15,266 nucleotides of DNA from Verrucomicrobiota bacterium (GCA_019242435.1 JAFAVN010000050.1:1-15266), one strand, 5' to 3'; shown: positions 1-7,261, counted from the first letter of the stretch. Made by a program: numbers and translations. Notes: generated from the sequence alone by a model not told the origin.

Positions 1-1212
1 AATCTGGTTCTCGAATTCAGCGACAAGAGTAAGCCGATCGATTTCATTTCCTTAAAGCAGTCGTTACAGGACCGCGGGCAGTTGGAAGAGATTGGTGGAG
101 CACAGTTCCTGAATGATCTTTATACGTTTGTTCCTACCGCCGCCAACGCTGCCTACTACATCGATATTGTTCGTGAAAAGTACCTGCTTCGGCGGTTGAT
201 CTTAACCTGCAACGCCCTGACCACTCGATCGTACGACGAACAGGAGAATGTGGAACCTCTCCTGGATGATGCGGAACGCGAGGTTCTGCAGATCAGAGGC
301 GATTATATCAAGGTGGACGTGGTTCCGACCAAGGAACTGGTTATCAAAGCGATCGAGCAAATCGAACACTTGTACGAAAACCGGGGAGCGGTGACTGGAT
401 TATCGACCGGGTTTGTCGAGCTCGATCGGATGACCAGTGGGATGCACCCCGCTGAGATGATTGTTATTGCGGCGCGTCCCAGCATGGGTAAGACCGCGTT
501 CGCGATGAACGTGGCGGAGCACGTGTCACTCGACGTTGGAAAACCGGTAGGCGTTTTCAGCCTGGAAATGAGCAGCCAACAGCTGGTGCAACGGTTGCTT
601 TGCTCTAGGGCAAAGGTCGATTTACAGAAAGTCCGGAATGGCTTTTTGTCCGATCGCGATTTCCCGAATTTGACAACGGCGGCCTCGCACCTGGCCGGTG
701 CGAACTTGTACATCGATGATACGCCGGGCCTTTCGATCACGGAGCTTCGGGCAAAAGCACGCCGGCTAAAAGCGAGTCACAACGTCGAGTTGCTGGTTAT
801 TGATTACCTTCAACTGCTCCGCTCAACGACGCGACGAGCTCAAGATAATCGTCAGCTCGAAATTTCTGAAATCTCGGGTGGCATCAAAGGTTTGGCCAAA
901 GAGCTCGGAATTCCAGTGATCGTCGTGGCCCAGCTTAATCGGCAGCCCGACACGCGCTCAAAGGAAGGAGCCGGCCGGCCTCGTCTGAGTGATCTCCGTG
1001 AGTCCGGTTCCATCGAGCAGGATGCCGATGTTGTGGGCCTATTGGTCCGCGCTGAATACTATGCAGCCGATGAAGAAACCAAACAGGAAACCGAAGGCCA
1101 AGCCGAATTGATCATCGCTAAACAACGTAACGGCCCCACGGGTGACATCCCTCTGACGTTTCTCAAACAGTTCACGCGATTTGAAAATCGCGCGAAGGAA
1201 TCTGCTGCGTAA
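1..1212 (+). CDS. dnaB: Replicative DNA helicase DnaB (5' end cut off by window)
   Basis: Hexameric RecA-fold helicase that unwinds DNA at the replication fork. The frame is open from base 1, and the codons before position 82 already encode DnaB-like N-terminal domain sequence, so the true start lies upstream. The TTG at 82 is not the start. The helical N-terminal domain and linker run to about base 390. The RecA-like domain follows, with Walker A ARPSMGKTAF at about 472-501, Walker B LLVIDYLQLL near 793-822, and the family motif RESGSIEQDADVV around 1000-1035, which holds the region of the arginine finger. It ends with the usual FTRFEN tail plus about eight residues. No intein interrupts the visible part. 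The last 41 bp overlap the 3' end of the convergent sensor kinase gene. Family assignment is certain from the motifs. Confidence 0.97.
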   Translation, partial: NLVLEFSDKSKPIDFISLKQSLQDRGQLEEIGGAQFLNDLYTFVPTAANAAYYIDIVREKYLLRRLILTCNALTTRSYDEQENVEPLLDDAEREVLQIRGDYIKVDVVPTKELVIKAIEQIEHLYENRGAVTGLSTGFVELDRMTSGMHPAEMIVIAARPSMGKTAFAMNVAEHVSLDVGKPVGVFSLEMSSQQLVQRLLCSRAKVDLQKVRNGFLSDRDFPNLTTAASHLAGANLYIDDTPGLSITELRAKARRLKASHNVELLVIDYLQLLRSTTRRAQDNRQLEISEISGGIKGLAKELGIPVIVVAQLNRQPDTRSKEGAGRPRLSDLRESGSIEQDADVVGLLVRAEYYAADEETKQETEGQAELIIAKQRNGPTGDIPLTFLKQFTRFENRAKESAA

Positions 1213-2755
1213 CGTTGGGCCGGGGAAACACCAGGCTCACGCACGTCCCTTTGCCCAGTTCGCTTTTGACATCGGCCGACCCGGCATGCAACTCCATAAT
1301 CGTCTTCACAATTGCCAATCCAAGCCCAATTCCAACCGTAGATCGAGCGCGGGATGTGTCGACCCGGTAAAACCGATCAAATATGCGCGATAGATGCTCG
1401 GGCGGAATCCCTTCTCCGGTATCTTCGATAAGTAACTCAACCCCACCCGAAGCAGTGGGCCCGGTTTCTGCGGGCGACGACGCGTTTGTGATCGGTTTCT
1501 CTCGGACTCGCACGGTCACAGTTCCCCCGGACGCTGTATGTTTGAGGGCATTGGCAATGACGTTGCTGAGCGCCCGCCGGAAAAGAGTCGCGTCAGCGTA
1601 TATCTGAGCGTCGCCGAAAGAGAGGAGAGTGATTCCCTGCTCGCTAGCCTGCAGCTCGTGATACGAAAGAATCTGAGTGAGCTCCTCACTGGCTTGGAAC
1701 CACTTACGATGGAGCAAAAGATCTGCGTTCTCGGCTCTGGCCAGGAAGAGCAAACTGTCGATCAGTGCACTGAGTCGATGGTATTCTTCTAGGCTGGAGG
1801 CGATTACTCGCGCGTACTCCTCTGAGCTGCGGACGCGGCGCAAGGCGACTTCGGCTTCGCCCATCAGGTTATTAATCGGGGTTCGCAACTCGTGCGCAAT
1901 ATCGGCGGAGAACTGGGAGAGCCGCTTAAAGGACTCCTCCAACCGTTGCAGCATTCCATCGAACTCAGCTGCCAGCCCGGCAAGCTCGCGTGGCCAGGCA
2001 GTCGCGCCCACGCGGTCGGCCAATGCATTCGCAGTGATTCGATGAGCGGCTGCAGAAATCTGGTGGATCGGCCGGATTCCTCTCTTGGCAACGTGAGTGC
2101 CGGCAACGGCGGAGGCAATTGATCCGCCAATCAGGACCAACAACAGATTGTTTCGGTAATCACCTAGAATCCGTTGTTCCGGAGTAGTATCGAGCGCGAC
2201 GGTGTAGACAAAATGCCGGTCCGGGTTCGAGTAGCGCTTTTCCACCGGCGGGCTCGCCATTTTCGCGCTGGCCAGCAACATGGTTTTGTCCGGGCCGGGA
2301 CGATACTCGCGGGTTTCTCCGAGCCATTGATTTTCGTTGGCGGCAGGAGGGCATTTGGAAGAATCGGGAATCAGATTTTCGGCGCCCGGTGATTGCATCA
2401 CCAGGGTCCCGTCGTTTTGTTGAAGCCGGCCATAAAAAACGCTTTGATGCCGGGCGGTACTCTCCCATTTCACTTCTTCCTCAAGAGCCTCTTCGTCGTC
2501 GGGCCGCTCGCGTAAAATCTGGCGAAGTACGGAAATTTTATCCGCTAGCGTGCTTCGTGCGTTTTCATCGAGACTTACTTTCAGACACCAGTATAAACAA
2601 GCTCCTGAAATCGAAAGCAGAGCGATGGTAATCGCTGCGTACGCCGCCGAGATACGAAATACGATCGACCACGAGCGGTTGCGTAGTTTGGGCAGCATGG
2701 TTGGGCTTCGCTTTCGGAGACTTGCAGCTCTTCGGAGGACGAGTTCGAGGAGCAT
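1172..2755 (-). CDS. Membrane sensor histidine kinase, CusS/IrlS (heavy-metal) type
   Basis: Sensor kinase partner of the response regulator just upstream. In the 527-residue reading: TM1 about 34-56; an extracytoplasmic sensor region about 57-202; TM2 about 203-223; a HAMP domain to about 277; an H-box with phosphoacceptor His288 (SADIAHELRTP); an N-box around 398-407 (NVIANALKHT); G1 DTGEG at 445-449; an F-box IFDRFYR; and G2 GIGLGL at 475-480. All catalytic boxes are intact. The ATG at 2755 lies 12 bp after the regulator stop. A second in-frame ATG at 2698 gives 508 residues and an N-terminus closer to family norm; neither has a clear ribosome-binding site. The last 13 codons and the stop lie inside the dnaB 3' end. 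Resemblance to copper/silver/zinc sensors is by architecture. No metal efflux gene lies nearby, so the ligand is unknown. Confidence 0.93.
   Translation of the reverse strand: MLLELVLRRAASLRKRSPTMLPKLRNRSWSIVFRISAAYAAITIALLSISGACLYWCLKVSLDENARSTLADKISVLRQILRERPDDEEALEEEVKWESTARHQSVFYGRLQQNDGTLVMQSPGAENLIPDSSKCPPAANENQWLGETREYRPGPDKTMLLASAKMASPPVEKRYSNPDRHFVYTVALDTTPEQRILGDYRNNLLLVLIGGSIASAVAGTHVAKRGIRPIHQISAAAHRITANALADRVGATAWPRELAGLAAEFDGMLQRLEESFKRLSQFSADIAHELRTPINNLMGEAEVALRRVRSSEEYARVIASSLEEYHRLSALIDSLLFLARAENADLLLHRKWFQASEELTQILSYHELQASEQGITLLSFGDAQIYADATLFRRALSNVIANALKHTASGGTVTVRVREKPITNASSPAETGPTASGGVELLIEDTGEGIPPEHLSRIFDRFYRVDTSRARSTVGIGLGLAIVKTIMELHAGSADVKSELGKGTCVSLVFPRPNVTQQIPSRDFQIA
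1175..1192. other. Perfect inverted repeat at the dnaB / sensor-kinase convergent ends
   Basis: CGCGATTT, a GA spacer, then AAATCGCG form an 8+2+8 palindrome directly beside the sensor-kinase stop codon (1172-1174) and 18 bp before the dnaB stop. In RNA it would form a 7-bp stem with a TGAA-type loop in either direction. Neither strand has a T-tract after it, so it is not a canonical intrinsic terminator. It lies inside the conserved dnaB codons for FENRA and could be fortuitous. Confidence 0.35.
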
Positions 2756-2767
2756 GTCTTGGTTCGG

Positions 2768-3445
2768 CTACCCGATGCGCTCCCCAAGCACGTAACCCAT
2801 ACCGTACACGGAATGAATCAGTGGAGTCGGGAAGGGATGATCTAGTTTTAGGCGGAGGCGCCGGATCGCGACGTCAACGAGATTAGAATCGGCGGAAGTA
2901 TCCATGTTCCAGACCTCCTTAGCGATGACCTTTCGCCCGACCACTTCGTTTGGCGTACGGGCAAGCAGCGCCAAAAGGGCAAACTCTTTTGGGGTAAGAT
3001 CAATTGCCTGATTTTGTCTGCTCACTTTATGGCGCAATAAATCTAGCTCAAGATCGGCAATTCTGAACGTGGTAGGACTCACCTCGCGGCCTCGCCGCAA
3101 AATCGCGTGAATCCGAGCCATCAACTCGGAAAAGGCGAACGGCTTTACCAGGTAATCGTCAGCGCCTGAGTCCAGACCGCGAATCCGCTCTCCCAGACTA
3201 TCTCTGGCGGTCAGGAAAATCACCGGAGTGGTAACACCCGCCGCTCGCATCTGGCGGATCACCGACCAGCCGTCACATCCCGGCAACAGTACGTCCAAGA
3301 GCACAATCTCGTAGGAGATCTCTCGCAGGAATGCCAAAGCCGCCCGGCCGTCGCTCGCAATATCCACCGTCCAGCCGTTCTCGGTGAGCCCTTTGAACAA
3401 AAAAGTCGCTGCTTTGGCTTCGTCTTCGACGATCAAGGCATGCAT
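2768..3445 (-). CDS. OmpR-family response regulator, CusR/CopR/IrlR type
   Basis: Two-domain transcription factor of 225 residues. The receiver domain (1-118) has the acidic pocket E7/D8, phosphoacceptor Asp51 (LLDVLLPG), Thr79 and Lys101 (LVKPF). The C-terminal winged-helix DNA-binding domain spans about 125-222, with the recognition region SNLVDVAIRRLRLKL and the family ending YGMGYVL. Order and spacing with the kinase gene (12 bp) show a two-component pair transcribed together. It starts 63 bp after metG on the same strand, so it may share the metG transcript, but it has its own strong ribosome-binding site. The subfamily call rests on overall similarity to heavy-metal regulators and is less certain than the OmpR class. 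Confidence 0.94.
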   Translation of the reverse strand: MHALIVEDEAKAATFLFKGLTENGWTVDIASDGRAALAFLREISYEIVLLDVLLPGCDGWSVIRQMRAAGVTTPVIFLTARDSLGERIRGLDSGADDYLVKPFAFSELMARIHAILRRGREVSPTTFRIADLELDLLRHKVSRQNQAIDLTPKEFALLALLARTPNEVVGRKVIAKEVWNMDTSADSNLVDVAIRRLRLKLDHPFPTPLIHSVYGMGYVLGERIG

Positions 3446-3451
3446 AGAACG

Positions 3452-3457
3452 CTCCTT
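3452..3457 (-). promoter_or_regulatory. Shine-Dalgarno site of the response regulator
   Basis: On the minus strand AAGGAG lies six bases before the ATG at 3445. It is one of the few canonical ribosome-binding sites in the window and fixes this start codon. Confidence 0.8.
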
Positions 3458-3508
3458 TTGTGTTCTTTGCGCTCTTTTGCGGCTATCCCTCTTCCGTTCA
3501 AATCGCGG

Positions 3509-5041
3509 TCACTCTTCGAATCGCGGGAAGACAGGGGACGGTGTAGCAAGTTGGTGTTGGTCTGGTAGCTCGCCCCACGCTAACCGGTTATAAACAGTGG
3601 CGTTCAGCTGTTGCAGAATTTTTTCGGCGGCGCTCGGGATAATCGGAGCCATCAGGGACGCCACAAAGCGCGAGGTCTCGGTCAGGTAAAACAGGACATC
3701 ATCCAGGAGATCGCTTTGGGCCGGATCTTTAGCCAGCTTCCATGGCGCCTTTAATTCGACGAGGCCGTTGGCCTGGGTCACGAGATCATTTGCCGCTTCC
3801 AAAGCCGCATGCGGTAGGAATTGGTCAAAGGCCTCCTTATAGCGACCGAGAGCGGCAACTGCACTCGCTTTGAGCGCTTCAATATCCGAATCACCAGAAC
3901 CCGTTTTTCGGATCCGGCCGGAACGATACCGCTGTACCATATTAATGGTGCGGTTCACCAGGTTCCCAAATCCGTTTGCCAGCTCGCTATGGTACCTGAC
4001 TAACAACCGTTCAACGCTGAAATCGGCGTCGTGTCCGGTCGCAATATCTCGCATCAGATAGTAACGAACCGCATCAGCTCCGAAACGTTCGACCAGCCGT
4101 GCCGGATCGACTACGTTACCGAGGCTCTTGCTCATCTTTGCGCCTTCAATATTCCACCAACCATGAACCGCCAGGCGCGGCATCTGGTCGTCGGGAAAGC
4201 CCATAGCATGGAGCATAATGGGCCAATAGATGCCGTGAGCAGGCACCATGATGTCTTTGCCGATGATATGCGCCTGGCACGGCCATAGATCGGCAAAATT
4301 CGGCAGACCGCTTCCCAGATCCGCTTCGTACCCGGCAAAGGTCACATAATTAAGCAACGCGTCGAACCACACATAGGTCACATAGCCCGGGTCAAATGGG
4401 AACTCGATCCCCCAGGAAAGCCGCTCTTTTGGACGCGAGACGCATAGATCACCGCTCAACCGATCGATCGCATTGAGGAGTTCGGCGTGCCGGAAAGCAG
4501 GAATTACGAAGCCCGGCCGGTTCCGGACAAAGTTCAGCAACCACTCCTTGTGCTTTGCCAGGCAGAAATACCAGTTTTCTTCTTCCAGCAGGATCACTTC
4601 GCCCCATTCCGCCCCGAACTCGCCGTCCGCATTTCGCTCTCTATCAGTTAAGAACTGTTCCTGGCGGACACTATAATAACCTGAGTACTTCGCCTTGTAG
4701 AGTTCTCCTTTGTCGTGAAGCGCCTGTAGGACTTTCTGGACGGCTCGTCTGTGCCGCGGATCAGTTGTGGCCGCCCAACCGTCGCGCCGGATATTGAGTT
4801 TTTCCCAGAGAGCCAGGAATAAATCAGTCACCCGGTTAGCGAACTCGGCCGGGGCGATGCCTTCCTTCTGCGCGGCTTGCTGCACTTTTTGCCCATGCTG
4901 ATCCACTCCGATGAGTAAAAAGGCCGGCTCCTGAGTTCTGCGGTACCGGACGATAACGTCAGCCAAAATCTTCTCGTAAGCGTGCCCGATGTGCGGCGCC
5001 GCATTCGTATAATCGATAGCCGTCGTAACGAAGTATTTCAC
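3509..5041 (-). CDS. metG: Methionyl-tRNA synthetase
   Basis: Class I aminoacyl-tRNA synthetase that charges tRNA-Met. Its 510 residues contain the HIGH signature (AAPHIGHAYE, about 14-23), a connective-peptide domain, the catalytic second half with VTYVWFDALLNY and HIIGKDI, the KMSKS loop (GAKMSKSLGN) and a helical anticodon-binding domain. The zinc-knuckle position reads YYSVRQEQF with no cysteine pairs, as in zinc-free MetRS such as the mycobacterial type. There is no C-terminal Trbp111-like tRNA-binding domain. Translation starts at GTG (5041-5039): MKYFVTTAIDY is the normal family N-terminus and no upstream ATG fits. No clear ribosome-binding site precedes it. Function is secure from the motifs and full family length. 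Confidence 0.97.
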   Translation of the reverse strand: MKYFVTTAIDYTNAAPHIGHAYEKILADVIVRYRRTQEPAFLLIGVDQHGQKVQQAAQKEGIAPAEFANRVTDLFLALWEKLNIRRDGWAATTDPRHRRAVQKVLQALHDKGELYKAKYSGYYSVRQEQFLTDRERNADGEFGAEWGEVILLEEENWYFCLAKHKEWLLNFVRNRPGFVIPAFRHAELLNAIDRLSGDLCVSRPKERLSWGIEFPFDPGYVTYVWFDALLNYVTFAGYEADLGSGLPNFADLWPCQAHIIGKDIMVPAHGIYWPIMLHAMGFPDDQMPRLAVHGWWNIEGAKMSKSLGNVVDPARLVERFGADAVRYYLMRDIATGHDADFSVERLLVRYHSELANGFGNLVNRTINMVQRYRSGRIRKTGSGDSDIEALKASAVAALGRYKEAFDQFLPHAALEAANDLVTQANGLVELKAPWKLAKDPAQSDLLDDVLFYLTETSRFVASLMAPIIPSAAEKILQQLNATVYNRLAWGELPDQHQLATPSPVFPRFEE

Positions 5042-5051
5042 CGGAAAAAAT

Positions 5052-5090
5052 TGAACCGCGAAGGAACGCTAAATGAACCGCGAATGGACG
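5052..5090. repeat. Imperfect 17-bp direct repeat upstream of metG
   Basis: TGAACCGCGAAGGAACG (5052-5068) recurs at 5074-5090 with two mismatches, at a period of 22 bp. It lies between the metG GTG and the inverted-repeat element, so it falls in the metG leader. No function can be read from it. Confidence 0.6.
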
Positions 5091-5100
5091 GGAATTCAAA

Positions 5101-5239
5101 CGAAACTCGCCTTGAAGCTCGTTCGCTGATAGCAAATAGAAAATAGCAGATGGCAGAGAATTTTTAATTCAGCGCTTAGCCGGAAAAGGATCTGCTATCT
5201 GCGATCTGCTATTACGAAACGAGCTTCAGCCGAGTTTCG
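5101..5239. repeat. Inverted-repeat element 1 with heptamer arms (TAGCAGA type)
   Basis: A 139-bp imperfect palindrome filling most of the gap between the TPR gene and metG. The outer arms of about 25 bp (5101-5125 and 5215-5239) pair almost completely, with one gap and one or two mismatches. Inside them lie tandem heptamers in strict 7-bp phase. Four TAGCAGA-like copies fill 5130-5157, and three copies of the complement (TCTGCTA, TCTGCGA, TCTGCTA) fill 5191-5211. The centre is an AT-rich spacer of about 33 bp. The right end touches the TPR stop codon (5240-5242). The structure is visible directly; its origin and role are unknown. Confidence 0.8.
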
Positions 5240-5584
5240 TCAGCCGCGGTCTACTTTTCCTCCCCAGGACAGAATCCGGGCTTTGCCGCTCGCAGCCTCT
5301 GCTTCTTTGATCTGACCGTTTCGAACATAAAACAGGGATAAACTCGACCAGCCCAGCAGGTCGTTTGGCTTGAGCTCGACCGCTTTTTTCCCGGCTTCGA
5401 TGGCTTCCGGGTAGTTGCCTTTTTTCATCAGCGCCATTCCGAGAGCATGCCAGCCGTCGAAGAACGAAGGCTCCAGTTCAGTGCATTTCCGGTATTTCTC
5501 GATCGCACTCGGCAAGTCTCCGATCGCGAGGTCACCGTTCGCATCATCAAACAGGTCCGCAACCGTGTTAGGGATGTCGTCCAT
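5240..5584 (-). CDS. Small TPR (tetratricopeptide) protein
   Basis: A 114-residue soluble protein made almost entirely of TPR helices, with repeats at roughly 9-40, 41-74 and 75-105. The TPR signature residues are clear in WHALGMALMKKGNYPEAI and in the LKPND turn. It probably mediates protein-protein contact; no partner can be read from the sequence. The chosen ATG at 5584 begins MDDIPNTVADLF. The frame stays open to 5767, but those extra 61 codons are the translation of the inverted-repeat element upstream and look non-coding. There is no signal peptide or membrane segment. Its neighbours (ndh upstream, metG downstream) suggest no specific pathway. Confidence 0.8.
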   Translation of the reverse strand: MDDIPNTVADLFDDANGDLAIGDLPSAIEKYRKCTELEPSFFDGWHALGMALMKKGNYPEAIEAGKKAVELKPNDLLGWSSLSLFYVRNGQIKEAEAASGKARILSWGGKVDRG

Positions 5585-5626
5585 CTGAGTTACTGTTGCA
5601 TGCCGAGATGCAGCGGACAACGAGGG

Positions 5627-5785
5627 GTGAGTAGTGATTAGTGAAAAGTGATTGGTGATCGATCGTACAGTGATTGTTGTCATTCCTGGAAGCAGCCCAG
5701 CGGAAGATGGCATGCCTGCTCGAACTTCCGAGCGGCTCAACCGCAGGGAAGCCGCCATTACCTCCAATCACCAATCACGAATCAC
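5627..5785. repeat. Inverted-repeat element 2 with heptamer arms (GTGATTG type)
   Basis: It fills the gap between ndh and the TPR gene. The left arm is five GTGATTG-like heptamers in exact phase (5627-5661). The right arm is three copies of the complement (CAATCAC twice, GAATCAC once) at 5765-5785. The roughly 103-bp centre holds a separate symmetric hairpin (5725-5751). The last heptamer contains the ndh stop codon (TGA on the minus strand, 5784-5782), so the element begins inside the gene end. No transposase or target-site duplication is evident. Confidence 0.78.
5725..5751. repeat. REP-like symmetric hairpin inside element 2
   Basis: CTTCC-GA-GCGG, a CTCAA loop, then CCGC-AG-GGAAG form a fully symmetric 27-base stem-loop. 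The 5-bp outer and 4-bp inner stems are separated by a GA/AG internal loop, which in RNA can form sheared G-A pairs. Position inside the spacer of element 2 suggests it is part of that unit. Confidence 0.6.
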
Positions 5786-7089
5786 TCTTCTTTCCTACCT
5801 GCCGTCGCGGTTTCCTTCTTCCGCTCTGCCTGCGGCTTAAACACCCCGTAGATGAGCCTGGCTCCGCGAGCATACGAAAAGTATGCCCACATCCATTGAA
5901 AGAATACGAACACCCGGTTCCGGAAACCGATCAGGAAGATCAGGTGGATGAAAAGCCAGGACAGCCAGGCTAAGAATCCGCCGAATTCGACCAGTTTCAG
6001 ATCCGCAATCGCTCGGTTCCGGCCGATAGTGGCCATCTGGCCCTTGTCACGGTATCTGAAGGGCGCCATCGGTTTGCCTTGTGCGGCGGCCATGATGTTC
6101 CTGGCCGCGTGACGACCCATCTGCATGGCCACCGGGCAGACTCCCGGTAATGGATGGCCCGTCTGATGGGTAAATAGCGCCATATCACCGATCACGAAGA
6201 CTTCCGGATGTCCCGGGATAGTGAGATCCTCGTTCACTTTGACTCGGCCGACGCGATCCAGCTCCACACCTAAGCTCTTGCCCAACGGTGACGCAGCATT
6301 CCCGGCGGCCCAGATAATTGTCCGAGCGGAGATCAATTCATCACCGACCCGCACACCCTCAGGACCGACCTGCTTAACCATCACGCCAGTCCTGACCTCG
6401 ACCTGGAGCTGTTCAAGCTGCCGGCGCGCTGAGTCCGATAATTTTTGATCAAATGACGGCAACACCCGATCTGCGGCATCTACCAGAATGATCTTGGCAT
6501 CCCGCGGGTTTACCTTATGAAAATCGTCGGCCAGGCTGCGATGGGCAAGCTCGGCAATGGCGCCGGCCATTTCTACTCCGGTCGGGCCCGCGCCTACCAC
6601 TACGAAGGTCAATGCCTTGCGCCGTTCGTCAGCATTCTCAGCGATCTCGGCTACTTCAAACGCCTCAAGAATTCGCCGCCTCAGCTCCAGGGCGTCCTCC
6701 AGATTTTTCAGACCCGGGGCGAAACGCTCCCACTCCTCATGACCAAAATAGGAGTGCCTCGCGCCGGCAGCTATGATCAAATAGTCGTACGAAACTGACC
6801 GGTCCCTGGCAATGACCAGCTTCTTTGCCACATCGATTTCATCGACTTGGGCCATGACTACCTCCAAGTGATTGGAGTGTTTCAAGATGTGCCGGATAGG
6901 TTGAGCGATATCGCCAGGAGACAGCCCGGCAGAGGCGACTTGGTAGAGCAAAGGTTGAAACAAATGATGGTTCGTTCGGTCCAGCAGTATCACCTCTGCC
7001 GGTTTATCTCCCAGTTCCTTCGCGGCATAGAGTCCACCGAAACCGCCGCCGATAATCACCACGCGTGGTGTTTTGTTGAGTTGCACCAT
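5782..7089 (-). CDS. ndh: Type II NADH:quinone oxidoreductase (NDH-2)
   Basis: Single-subunit FAD flavoprotein that moves electrons from NADH to quinone without pumping protons, at the inner face of the cytoplasmic membrane. Its 435 residues show an N-terminal FAD Rossmann motif GGGFGG (14-19), a second dinucleotide (NADH) motif GAGPTG (166-171), the FAD-binding VFVIGD stretch (297-302) and a quinone-side motif around VAMQMGRHAAR (320-330). The C-terminal hydrophobic/amphipathic region at about 370-415 is the typical membrane anchor. The ATG at 7089 gives a normal N-terminus; its ribosome-binding site is weak. It is transcribed divergently from the complex I operon, sharing a 172-bp control region that holds a Rex-like palindrome. 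The 3' end runs into inverted-repeat element 2. Confidence 0.95.
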   Translation of the reverse strand: MVQLNKTPRVVIIGGGFGGLYAAKELGDKPAEVILLDRTNHHLFQPLLYQVASAGLSPGDIAQPIRHILKHSNHLEVVMAQVDEIDVAKKLVIARDRSVSYDYLIIAAGARHSYFGHEEWERFAPGLKNLEDALELRRRILEAFEVAEIAENADERRKALTFVVVGAGPTGVEMAGAIAELAHRSLADDFHKVNPRDAKIILVDAADRVLPSFDQKLSDSARRQLEQLQVEVRTGVMVKQVGPEGVRVGDELISARTIIWAAGNAASPLGKSLGVELDRVGRVKVNEDLTIPGHPEVFVIGDMALFTHQTGHPLPGVCPVAMQMGRHAARNIMAAAQGKPMAPFRYRDKGQMATIGRNRAIADLKLVEFGGFLAWLSWLFIHLIFLIGFRNRVFVFFQWMWAYFSYARGARLIYGVFKPQAERKKETATAGRKEE

Positions 7090-7178
7090 AGAAATAAATT
7101 GATCACCGAGGTACGGAACGCCAAAGGTGTAAACTAGTACGCGTCGTGAATACGTCGGTGCTCAATTCATCGCTCAGC

Positions 7179-7196
7179 TTGTGAAAAATTTCACAA
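7179..7196. promoter_or_regulatory. Rex-like (or CRP-like) operator palindrome between ndh and nuoD
   Basis: TTGTGAAAAATTTCACAA has perfect 8-bp arms and a 2-bp centre. It agrees fully with the known Rex operator pattern TTGTGAA-N4-TTCACAA; Rex represses respiratory genes until NADH is high. It also satisfies the CRP/FNR-family pattern TGTGA-N6-TCACA. It ends 65 bp before the nuoD ATG and begins 89 bp before the ndh ATG, so it could act on either or both promoters. Rex is favoured because both flanking products oxidise NADH. No regulator gene is in the window. Confidence 0.7.
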
Positions 7197-7204
7197 ATAA
7201 TCGC

Positions 7205-7233
7205 TTGCGACCAGGTTTGGGAATACCTTTACT
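7205..7233 (+). promoter_or_regulatory. Weak candidate sigma70 promoter for the nuo operon
   Basis: TTGCGA (7205-7210) and TTTACT (7228-7233), each 4/6 to consensus and 17 bp apart, lie just downstream of the palindrome and 28 bp before the nuoD ATG. AATAAT at 7196-7201 is an alternative -10, but it lacks a matching -35. Neither is convincing on its own. Confidence 0.25.
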
Positions 7234-7261
7234 GCTTTCCTGAGGTCGCGCCCCTATTCCT

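Noticed and set aside
82..84. TTG as the dnaB start
   Set aside because: The same frame is open to base 1 and the upstream codons match the DnaB N-terminal domain; the gene is simply cut by the window edge.
303..740. 145-codon minus-strand frame inside dnaB
   Set aside because: It is a shadow of a highly conserved gene, with no recognisable domain and no ribosome-binding site. The long opposite-strand frames in nuoF (9435-9821) and nuoG (11759-12115) were rejected for the same reason.
5101..5239. Intrinsic terminator or insertion sequence
   Set aside because: No T-tract follows either strand of the palindrome and there is no transposase frame or target duplication, so neither label is supported.
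5585..5767. N-terminal extension of the TPR protein to an ATG at 5767
   Set aside because: The extra 61 codons fall in inverted-repeat element 2 and contain repeat-derived peptide (ITNHFSLITTH); TPR sequence begins only after the ATG at 5584.
5627..5785. CRISPR array
   Set aside because: The repeats are 7 bp, contiguous and inverted between arms, without unique spacers of regular length; no cas gene is present.
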